DNA from: Anaerolineae bacterium
GTDB taxonomy: Bacteria > Chloroflexota > Anaerolineae > UBA4142 > SHND01
Assembly: GCA_020851635.1 (NCBI GenBank)
Contig: JADZCJ010000037.1
Span: 38,177 to 102,176, forward strand
DNA length: 64,000 nucleotides
Reading direction: 5' to 3'
In this document: positions 52,780-59,298 of the stretch, piece by piece
Layout: each line of letters opens with the position of its first letter
How positions within the stretch are numbered: position 1 is the stretch's first letter
Notes under the pieces: generated by a model
What the model saw: the letters and a program-made list of their open reading frames with translations, nothing else
Databases searched by the model: none
What the model was told of the DNA's origin: nothing
Made by a program: the position numbers and the translations under genes

Positions 52780-53544
52780 TCACCTTTTCCTTTTCCGCGT
52801 GTCTGTCTCGTCCGTCAAACCCCGCAATACCAAATCCGAATACATCCCCGCTATCTCGCGCGGCTGTAGTGCGCCGGTCGGCGAATACCATTCGTACAAC
52901 CAGTTGCACATTCCCAAAATCGCCAGTGTCGTGACCGCTACATTAACCTTGCGAAACTCGCCCGCGGCAATGCCTTGTCTCAAAATGCTTGCCAGCAAAC
53001 CCGCGTGCTGCTTGCCCTGCCCGCGCAGCTGCTTTTTATAGACGTCGCCCAGAAATTTCTGCTCGCGCAAAAAAACGGTAAACAGGTCCAATTGTTCGCA
53101 CAGCGCGACCAGATGGCACTCGATCGCGCGGCGCAGCTTGGTCGGTGCGTCAGAATCTGACGCCACTATCTCGCGCAGCTCTTGCGTCAGCGCGCCCGTC
53201 CCGCGCTCACAGACGCGGACCAACAGCTCTTCCTTGCTGCGGACATAGTAATAGAGCGATGCCTTTTGCATGCCCATCGCGTCGGCGAGGTCTTGCATCG
53301 AAGCGCCGTGATACCCTTTTTGCTGGAAAAGGCGCAGCGCTGCCGAAAATATCTCTTGTTGCTTGCTATGATTGTGGGGAGGGTCGTTTTTCCGAGACGT
53401 GGCGCGCGCGACGCGCACAGCCGCATTCCTGCCAGACGCAGACGCGCCATTCTGTCTGTCGTGCTGCTTGGCGGGTGCGGCATGTCCGTTCACCCGGACT
53501 GCCGCATGTTCGTGAGGACTCGGTCTGCGAGTGCGAGACGCCAT
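52780..53544 (-). CDS. TetR/AcrR-family transcriptional regulator
   Basis: 254 aa. A basic, Ala/Arg/His-rich 55-residue N-terminal extension precedes the DNA-binding domain EIFSAALRLFQQKGYHGASMQDLADAMGMQKASLYYYVRSKEELL (about residues 65-110). The C-terminal ligand domain is helical, with CEQLDLFTVFLREQKFLG. ATAGGAG precedes the ATG. The gene sits upstream of the acyl-CoA genes in the same direction and is the obvious candidate to control them in response to acyl-CoA. Its own promoter carries an 18-bp near-palindrome (see that entry). Confidence 0.9.
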   Translation of the reverse strand: MASRTRRPSPHEHAAVRVNGHAAPAKQHDRQNGASASGRNAAVRVARATSRKNDPPHNHSKQQEIFSAALRLFQQKGYHGASMQDLADAMGMQKASLYYYVRSKEELLVRVCERGTGALTQELREIVASDSDAPTKLRRAIECHLVALCEQLDLFTVFLREQKFLGDVYKKQLRGQGKQHAGLLASILRQGIAAGEFRKVNVAVTTLAILGMCNWLYEWYSPTGALQPREIAGMYSDLVLRGLTDETDTRKRKR

Positions 53545-53587
53545 AGTCTCCTATCTGCAAAACCCAACTGACCGATTCGGCGCCATT

Positions 53588-53605
53588 CTACCGACCGGTA
53601 GGTAG
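53588..53605. promoter_or_regulatory. Probable TetR operator
   Basis: CTACCGACCGGTAGGTAG is symmetric at 16 of 18 positions around ACCGGT, a common TetR-type operator form. It directly follows the -10 of the promoter reading into the TetR gene, so it should block initiation (autoregulation). Confidence 0.7.
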
Positions 53606-53634
53606 ATACTAGCACAAGTTCGCGCCATCGTCAA
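53606..53634 (-). promoter_or_regulatory. Promoter of the TetR gene
   Basis: Minus-strand TTGACG (53629-53634), 17-bp spacer, TAGTAT (53606-53611). It lies immediately upstream of the palindromic operator at 53588-53605. Confidence 0.75.
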
Positions 53635-53749
53635 TAATCTATGACGCACTGCGTCACAAAGTTCGCCCGACCTTCGAATGTCTCTTGACGAAGCGAGTTC
53701 ACCCGACTTGGGTTTTGAGATTTGGGCAATCAACCGGAAACAACACAGA

Positions 53750-53777
53750 TTGACATTCATCCATTTCTCGCTACTAT
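53750..53777 (+). promoter_or_regulatory. Promoter of the PadR-like regulator/tungstate operon
   Basis: TTGACA (53750-53755), 16-bp spacer, TACTAT (53772-53777). The -10 overlaps the perfect palindrome at 53774-53792. Confidence 0.6.
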
Positions 53778-53792
53778 ATGCAGTGCATATAG
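53774..53792. promoter_or_regulatory. Perfect 19-bp palindrome, probable PadR-type operator
   Basis: CTATATGCAGTGCATATAG is two 9-bp perfect arms around one central base. It overlaps the -10 of the promoter for the regulator gene at 53878. PadR proteins bind such AT-rich palindromes. Confidence 0.75.
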
Positions 53793-53877
53793 AAACAGTC
53801 CCACAAGGGACCTGCGGCGAGCTGATTGTGCCCGGAATGACCGCCTTGCTTGCCCTCTATCTCGCCTGAACCCTACC

Positions 53878-54900
53878 ATGTCCCCTCTTTGCCCACTCCT
53901 TGCGCTCATCGCCCGCGCCGACGCGTACGGCTACGAGCTCAAACGCGCCGTTGACACCCAATTCGCGCCCGCGTGGAAAATAGACTTTGCCCAGCTCTAT
54001 CGCACCCTCGCCCGGCTGCGCGCACAGGGTTATGTGCGGGTGCGGCGGTCGGCGCACAGCGGCGGACCCGCGCGGCAAATCTATTCCATCACCCCGCGCG
54101 GCAGACACGCTCTCGACAGGTGGTTCCGGACGCCCGCCGACTCGCCCGACGAGCATTGGGTAAAGGCGCGGCTTGCCGCATCCCTCGATCTCGGTCCCCA
54201 ATTGCCTCTTGTGATCAGCGGCAGTGACGATACCCTGCTGGCGCATCTCGCCCGCTCTGCCCGCGCGCACACGGATGTCATCGGCAGCATGGCAGGACTT
54301 TTGAATCTTGCCGCCGGCAAAACAGAAATCGCCGGCACGCATTTGCGCGATCCCCGAGCCGACGAATTCAACATTTCGTTTGTTCAGCATCTGGTCGCCG
54401 AACAGGACATCTTGTTGGTCAATCTCGCCGCGCGCGAGTATGGCTTGCTCGTCGCTGTCGGCAATCCCGCGAACATTTCCGGCATTCGCGACCTGGCGCG
54501 AGACAGCATCCGCCTTGTCAATCGTCCTATCGGTTCCGGGGCGCGCGTCTGGCTGGCGAGGCATTTGCGCTCTGCGGGTCTCGACCCGAACACACTTCCG
54601 GGCTGGAGCAGTGCGGCAGCGACCTATGACGACGTTGCTCGCGCCCTCCAAACCGGCACAGCCGACATCGGTCCCGGTCTGCGGGCAACCGCCGTCAAGT
54701 TTGGTTTATCTTTTGTTCCTATCGGGATGGAGCGTTTCGATCTTGCCATCCCCCGCGCAGAGTTCGAACGTCCGCGCGTCCAGCAGTTTCTGCATGGCAT
54801 GTCCACCGCGGCTGTTCGCGCCTGGTCCAACTCGCTACCCGGCTACGACCTGACTCGGTCCGGTCAAATCATAGCCCAAATCAAATATGGAGAACTATAG
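53878..54900 (+). CDS. PadR-type HTH fused to a PBP-like ligand domain, probable tungstate/molybdate regulator
   Basis: 340 aa from the ATG at 53878 (MSPLCPLLALIARADAYGYELKR is the classical PadR start). Residues 1-80 form the PadR winged helix (FAQLYRTLARLRAQGYVRVRR, YSITPRGRHAL). Residues about 150-330 resemble the periplasmic-binding-like domain of molybdate-type one-component regulators: LLVAVGNPANISGIRDLARDSIRLVNRPIGSGARVWLARHL, then ALQTGTADIGPGLRATAVKFGLSFVPIGMERFDLAI. The gene heads the tup operon in the same direction, so it probably senses tungstate or molybdate. It may bind the palindrome in its own promoter. Confidence 0.8.
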   Translation: MSPLCPLLALIARADAYGYELKRAVDTQFAPAWKIDFAQLYRTLARLRAQGYVRVRRSAHSGGPARQIYSITPRGRHALDRWFRTPADSPDEHWVKARLAASLDLGPQLPLVISGSDDTLLAHLARSARAHTDVIGSMAGLLNLAAGKTEIAGTHLRDPRADEFNISFVQHLVAEQDILLVNLAAREYGLLVAVGNPANISGIRDLARDSIRLVNRPIGSGARVWLARHLRSAGLDPNTLPGWSSAAATYDDVARALQTGTADIGPGLRATAVKFGLSFVPIGMERFDLAIPRAEFERPRVQQFLHGMSTAAVRAWSNSLPGYDLTRSGQIIAQIKYGEL

Positions 54901-54901
54901 T

Positions 54902-54951
54902 AGAAAAATTTACCGGAATGTCACCCGCTCACGCAACTCGTAAATTTTTCT
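54902..54951 (+). promoter_or_regulatory. Stem-loop in the leader of tupA
   Basis: AGAAAAATTTAC (54902-54913) and GTAAATTTTTCT (54940-54951) form a perfect 12-bp stem around a 26-nt loop. The 3' arm contains a T-run, so it could terminate or attenuate between the regulator and tupA, or stabilise the tupA leader. It ends 10 nt before the tupA ATG and would partly occlude initiation. Confidence 0.55.
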
Positions 54952-54961
54952 GCCCTTCAAC

Positions 54962-55876
54962 ATGAAACACCTCTCGTTCGGTCTCATTCTCATTGTCTTG
55001 CTCGCTGTCTCTGCCGCGTGCGCGCCCGTTGTGGTTCCAACGGCGGCGCCGGCGCAACCCACCGCGGTCGCCGTGTCGCCAACTCAAGCTCCCGCCGCGT
55101 CATGTGCCCTGCGTCTCGCCACCACCACCAGCACCGCTGATTCCGGTCTCCTGACTGCTATACTCCCCGCGTTTGAAAAACAATTCAACTGCAAGGTAGA
55201 TGTCGTCGCCGTCGGCACCGGACAGGCGCTGGAAATCGGCAGCAAAGGCGACGCTGATGTGGTCCTCGTCCATGCCCGTTCGCAAGAAGACAAATTTGTA
55301 AAGGATGGCAATGCGCAAGAACGCTTTGACGTCATGTACAATGACTTTATCCTGGTCGGACCCGAGAGCGACCCCGCAAAGGTTATCGGCACGACCAGCG
55401 GCAAAGACGCTTTCAAATTGATTGCTGATTCAGCTTCACCCTTTGCCAGTCGCGGTGACAAGAGTGGCACCAACTCCAAAGAACTTGCAATCTGGTCAAG
55501 CGCCGGCATCACGCCGACCGCCGAAACGAGTTGGTACAATGCCCTGGGTCAGGGCATGGGCGAAACCCTGCTCACGGCGAACGAAGGCAACTTTTACACC
55601 CTCGCCGACCGCGGCACCTATCTCTCGATGCGCGACAAATTGCCCAATCTGACGATCGTGCTCGGCGGCGAAACGATTGACCAGAATCCTGATCGCGCGC
55701 TCTATAACCCCTATGGTGTCATGGCAGTCAATCCCGACAAATTCCCGGGCGTCAACGCGTCAATGGCGTCCAACTTTATCCAATGGCTGCTCTCGCCCGA
55801 AACCCAGCAAGCCATCGGTCAGTTTGGCACAGATAAATTCGGTCAGGCGCTCTTTTACGCCAACGCCGCCAAGTGA
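54962..55876 (+). CDS. tupA: Tungstate ABC transporter substrate-binding lipoprotein
   Basis: 304 aa. Lipobox VSAAC with the lipid cysteine at residue 20 and a short PTAAPAQPTA linker. LATTTSTADSGLLTAILPAFE near residue 55 is the TupA oxyanion-binding signature (TTTS), then VGTGQALEIGSKGDADVVLVHA and FASRGDKSGTNSKELAIW. The family binds tungstate with very high affinity outside the membrane. It is followed by a 19-bp perfect hairpin and then the Mop, TupB and TupC genes. Confidence 0.93.
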   Translation: MKHLSFGLILIVLLAVSAACAPVVVPTAAPAQPTAVAVSPTQAPAASCALRLATTTSTADSGLLTAILPAFEKQFNCKVDVVAVGTGQALEIGSKGDADVVLVHARSQEDKFVKDGNAQERFDVMYNDFILVGPESDPAKVIGTTSGKDAFKLIADSASPFASRGDKSGTNSKELAIWSSAGITPTAETSWYNALGQGMGETLLTANEGNFYTLADRGTYLSMRDKLPNLTIVLGGETIDQNPDRALYNPYGVMAVNPDKFPGVNASMASNFIQWLLSPETQQAIGQFGTDKFGQALFYANAAK

Positions 55877-55894
55877 TTTCACCCATCAAACAGA

Positions 55895-55934
55895 AACGGG
55901 AGGAAATTTCACCCTGGTGAAATTTCCTCCCGTT
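55895..55934 (+). terminator. Perfect 19-bp hairpin after tupA
   Basis: Arms 55895-55913 and 55916-55934 (AACGGGAGGAAATTTCACC and its complement) with a loop of only two bases. It lies 18 nt after the tupA stop and before the Mop gene in the same operon, so it probably lowers expression of the distal genes relative to tupA. Confidence 0.75.
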
Positions 55935-55945
55935 CAAATAACCAA

Positions 55946-56149
55946 ATGCTCAGCGCAAGAAATCAACTCAAGGGCATCATCAAATCCATCACCCTCGGCA
56001 CTGTCATGGCAGAAGTCGTCGTTCAGGTCGGCGAAAATGAAATCGTCGCCGCCATCACCCGCGCCTCTGTCGAGCGCTTGGGCTTGAAAAAAGACGACCC
56101 GATTACCGTCGTCATCAAAGCCACCGAAGTCATGCTTTTGACCGACTGA
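55946..56149 (+). CDS. Mop/TOBE-type molybdate/tungstate-binding protein
   Basis: 67 aa, the typical length of single-domain Mop molbindins. MLSARNQLKGIIKSITLGTVMAEV opens the TOBE domain, followed by ITRASVERLGLKKDDPITVVIKATEVML. Such proteins oligomerise and store molybdate or tungstate in the cytoplasm. The gene lies between tupA and tupB, 10 bp before tupB, so here it probably stores tungstate. Confidence 0.92.
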   Translation: MLSARNQLKGIIKSITLGTVMAEVVVQVGENEIVAAITRASVERLGLKKDDPITVVIKATEVMLLTD

Positions 56150-56159
56150 CAAGAATCGC

Positions 56160-56855
56160 ATGGGCGAACTCGCGCAGGGCTTGGTCCAAGCCGTTCAACT
56201 CATCCTCAGCGGCGACCCCGCTCTCACACAAATCGTCCTGCTCTCGCTTCAGGTCACGGGCATTGCGCTCTTTATCGCAATGCTGTTTGGCATCCCCATC
56301 GGCGCCGCGCTCGGTCTCTCGCGCATTCGCGCGCAGGGTATCATCGTCATTCTACTCTACACGGGAATGGGGCTCCCACCTGTCGTCGTCGGACTATTTG
56401 TCTATCTCATGCTCTCGCGCGCCGGACCGTTTGGGGGGCTTGGTTGGCTGTTCACAACCAGCGCGATGGTGGTCGCCCAGGTCATTATCTCGTTCCCCCT
56501 CGTCGCCGGGCTTACGATGGTCGCCGTGCAAAGCGTTGACCCGCAGCTGCGCGTGCAGGCGCGTTCGCTCGGCGCGACCCGCGTGCAGGAAATGTGGACC
56601 GTCTTGAAAGAGGCGCGCATCGGCGTCGTCGCCGCCACCGTCGCCGCGTTCGGCGCGATTATTTCCGAAGTTGGCGCGGTCATGCTCGTCGGCGGCAACA
56701 TCGAAGGCAAGACCCGCGTCCTCACCACAGCCATCGTCCTGAACACACGCACGGGCGAATTTGAACTCGCCCTCGCGCTTGGTATCATTCTGCTTGGCAT
56801 CGCCTTTTTGATCAACGGCGCAATGATGCGCCTTCAACGGGTAGCGGATGACTGA
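56160..56855 (+). CDS. tupB: Tungstate ABC transporter permease
   Basis: 231 aa with five to six helices. IVLLSLQVTGIALFIAMLFGIPIGAALGLSRIRAQG at the N-terminus, YTGMGLPPVVVGLFVYLMLSRAGPFG and the EAA-type loop RSLGATRVQEMWTVLKEARIGV (near residue 135) match TupB permeases. It forms the membrane channel for tungstate. It overlaps the tupC start by 8 nt. Confidence 0.93.
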   Translation: MGELAQGLVQAVQLILSGDPALTQIVLLSLQVTGIALFIAMLFGIPIGAALGLSRIRAQGIIVILLYTGMGLPPVVVGLFVYLMLSRAGPFGGLGWLFTTSAMVVAQVIISFPLVAGLTMVAVQSVDPQLRVQARSLGATRVQEMWTVLKEARIGVVAATVAAFGAIISEVGAVMLVGGNIEGKTRVLTTAIVLNTRTGEFELALALGIILLGIAFLINGAMMRLQRVADD

Positions 56856-57573
56856 GGCAATTTTTCGGCTCGCGCAGCTTGTCAAACAGTATGGGACCCG
56901 CACGATCCTCAATCTCGATGCCCTTGACATCCTGGAAGGCGAGACCCTTGCCCTCGTCGGTCCCAGCGGCGCGGGCAAATCCACCCTCCTCCGACTGCTC
57001 AATTTTCTCGAAACGCCCACGTCCGGGACTATCATCTATCGCGGCGCGACCGTTGCGCACAGCAGCGTCCCCATCAAGCTGCGCCGCGAAATCACCACCG
57101 TCTTTCAACGCCCCGTGCTGATCAACAGCAATGTGCGCGACAATATCGCTTATGGGCTTGCCCTGCGCGGCGTATCTTGCGCCAGGATCGTTGACGAAAT
57201 GCTCGAGCGCGTTGGTTTGACAGAACTGTCGCGCGCCACGGCGCGCAAACTCTCGGGCGGCGAAATGCAGCGCGTCGCCCTTGCCCGCGCCCTCGCCATC
57301 GCCCCGCGCGTCCTCTTGCTCGACGAACCGACCGCCAATCTCGACCCTTACAACATCGGGTTGATCGAAGACATTGTCCGCGCCCAGAACCGCGAGCGCG
57401 GCACAACGGTCGTTCTCGTCACCCACAACATTTTTCAGGCAAGACGCCTCGCCCACCGCGTTGGCTTGCTCCTTAACGGTCGCCTCGTCGAACTCTCAGC
57501 CACCGCGGCGTTTTTCGACAACCCCCAAGACCCTCGCACCGCCTCATTCGTGCGCGGCGAAATGATCTACTGA
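56848..57573 (+). CDS. tupC: Tungstate ABC transporter ATP-binding protein
   Basis: 241 aa. Walker A GPSGAGKST at residues 38-46, Q-loop at VFQRPVLI, signature LSGGEMQRVALARAL near 135, Walker B VLLLDEPTANLDP near 155 and the switch His in VTHNIFQARRLA. It powers tungstate import with TupB. It is the last gene of the operon. No TOBE domain is fused; the separate Mop protein takes that place. Confidence 0.95.
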   Translation: MTEAIFRLAQLVKQYGTRTILNLDALDILEGETLALVGPSGAGKSTLLRLLNFLETPTSGTIIYRGATVAHSSVPIKLRREITTVFQRPVLINSNVRDNIAYGLALRGVSCARIVDEMLERVGLTELSRATARKLSGGEMQRVALARALAIAPRVLLLDEPTANLDPYNIGLIEDIVRAQNRERGTTVVLVTHNIFQARRLAHRVGLLLNGRLVELSATAAFFDNPQDPRTASFVRGEMIY

Positions 57574-57847
57574 AACTCTTGGGTCACGTCATTTACGCAG
57601 CTCGATTGGCTTGCCCCTTTTCCCTGCCATAACGCCCTATCTTGTCACTCAAGTCGCTATCCCTTTGTGTTGCGCTTTTCCATCACCCCCGCTCCGCAAA
57701 TTCGCGCCATTCACCAATCCCTGACGCCTAATGTCTGGTTTCCAATCTCCAATCGCCGCTTGCGACAATTCTATATTTCGCCGTCTCGTTGTATATTAGC
57801 CCCCGTCAGTTCCCGGCAACCGAAAGATTACCCGCACGGAGGTCCGT

Positions 57848-59233
57848 TTGAATACCCGCATCAAAACGCTCGCCAGTCTGCTTCTCGCCCTGTCCGTCGC
57901 CGTCACTCTCCTCGCGTTCGCCAACGGCGGCGCGTTGGCTCAGGACCAAGACAGTCCCATCGTCATTATCAACAAGCCGCCCAGCAACAGCAGCTATATG
58001 CAGGGCGACATTATCAGCATCGAGTCCCTTTCGGCTTCGCCGGTTGGGATTGTCGAGGTCGAGCTCTATGTGGATGGTCAGCTTGTCCAGCGCGACGACA
58101 CCCCGGGCGCGCTCCCCGAAACCCAATTCACCCTGATTCAACGCTGGATCGCCAATTTGCCGGGCAGCCATGTCGTCACCGTGCGCGCCATTGACAGTGA
58201 GAATCGCACCGGACAGGCAGCCATCAATGTCATCGTCGCCAACATTGCGCCCACGCCCGTTCCTGCGCCCACGCTTGCGCCTCCCCCGACGCCCACACCT
58301 GTCACTTGCGTCCTGGATGCGCGATTCGTGCGTGATGTCACCCTCCCCGACAATACCGTGCTGGCGCCGGGAACATCGTTCGTAAAAACGTGGACCATCC
58401 AGAACAGCGGCACGTGCGCCTGGGACCCGCAGGCAGTCGCGGTCTTTACAGGCGGCGCGCGCATGGCGGGCGGTTCGCCGCATCCCGTCGGCGCTCTCGC
58501 CGCTGGCGCAACGATGGACATCTCGATCAATTTTGTCGCGCCGGGCTCACCCGGCACCTATCGCAGCAGTTGGAAAATGCAGTCAGGTAGCGGTGTACAG
58601 TTCGGGCAGCCGTTCTACGTCCAGATCGTCATTCCCGGACCGCCGACGCCGGTTCCTCCACCACCACCCCCACCACCTCCTCCGAATCAGGGATGTCAGG
58701 GCGCGCCCATCATAAGTTTCTTTACGGCAGACAACACCGACATTCAACACGGTCAGGGCACCACACTGCGATGGGGTTTAGTTTCCAATGCCGACTCGGT
58801 CTATCTTGAAACACCGCACGGCTCGGGTGGCGTTCCCTCTCCTGGTGAGACGGGCGTCAATCCCAAACAAACCGCAACCTTCATCCTCGCCGCGTATTGC
58901 AAAGGGTTTCGCGTCCAATCGCAGGTCACCGTCAACGTGCACGGTGGCGGGGGCGGCGGAGGTGGCGGCGGAGACGGCGCGCAGGGCAGTATTGACGGCA
59001 TGGAAGTGGGCACCAAAAACAACAAGACCCAGGTGCGCGTCTTTTACAGTTGGAACGGCGCCGGCGGACCGGCAGAAGTTTGCGCCAGCGCACCGGGCAC
59101 GGATCGCCCCTGCACAAACGCGCGACCCGATGCCCCTTATGCGGTGCTCAACCTGAATCAGCCCGATGCCGCGCCGGTCACTGCATGTCTCTTGGACAGG
59201 GACGGCCGCGAGGTTGCCTGTGGTTCTCAATAA
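57848..59233 (+). CDS. Secreted NBR1-type Ig-domain protein
   Basis: 461 aa, TTG start with CGGAGG upstream. A signal peptide ends near GALAQDQD. An Ig-like domain (PPSNSSYMQGDIISIE onwards) follows, then a PTPVPAPTLAPPPTPTP linker. Residues about 155-260 match the NBR1 Ig-like domain (FVRDVTLPDNTVLAPGTSFVKTWTIQNSGTCAW, NFVAPGSPGTYRSSWKMQ). After a poly-proline stretch comes another beta domain with FTADNTDIQHGQGTTLRWG, then a glycine-rich linker and a C-terminal beta segment. Surface display or binding is likely; no enzyme motif. It is followed by a long-loop hairpin and another secreted protein. Confidence 0.8.
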   Translation: MNTRIKTLASLLLALSVAVTLLAFANGGALAQDQDSPIVIINKPPSNSSYMQGDIISIESLSASPVGIVEVELYVDGQLVQRDDTPGALPETQFTLIQRWIANLPGSHVVTVRAIDSENRTGQAAINVIVANIAPTPVPAPTLAPPPTPTPVTCVLDARFVRDVTLPDNTVLAPGTSFVKTWTIQNSGTCAWDPQAVAVFTGGARMAGGSPHPVGALAAGATMDISINFVAPGSPGTYRSSWKMQSGSGVQFGQPFYVQIVIPGPPTPVPPPPPPPPPPNQGCQGAPIISFFTADNTDIQHGQGTTLRWGLVSNADSVYLETPHGSGGVPSPGETGVNPKQTATFILAAYCKGFRVQSQVTVNVHGGGGGGGGGGDGAQGSIDGMEVGTKNNKTQVRVFYSWNGAGGPAEVCASAPGTDRPCTNARPDAPYAVLNLNQPDAAPVTACLLDRDGREVACGSQ

Positions 59234-59234
59234 T

Positions 59235-59283
59235 CCTGACGGGCAGCGCAAACCCTAATCAATCTTGATCATCGCCCGTCAGG
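59235..59283 (+). promoter_or_regulatory. Long-loop stem between the two secreted-protein genes
   Basis: CCTGACGGGC (59235-59244) and GCCCGTCAGG (59274-59283) form a perfect 10-bp stem around 29 nt. It starts 2 nt after the upstream stop, and GGCAGGGAG for the next gene follows directly. Its role (weak terminator or mRNA-end stabiliser) is inferred. Confidence 0.45.
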
Positions 59284-59298
59284 GGCAGGGAGAAATTA

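Noticed and set aside
54901..54961. Moco/Tuco riboswitch upstream of tupA
   Set aside because: Only a simple stem-loop fits in 61 bp; the multi-stem Moco/Tuco fold is too large.
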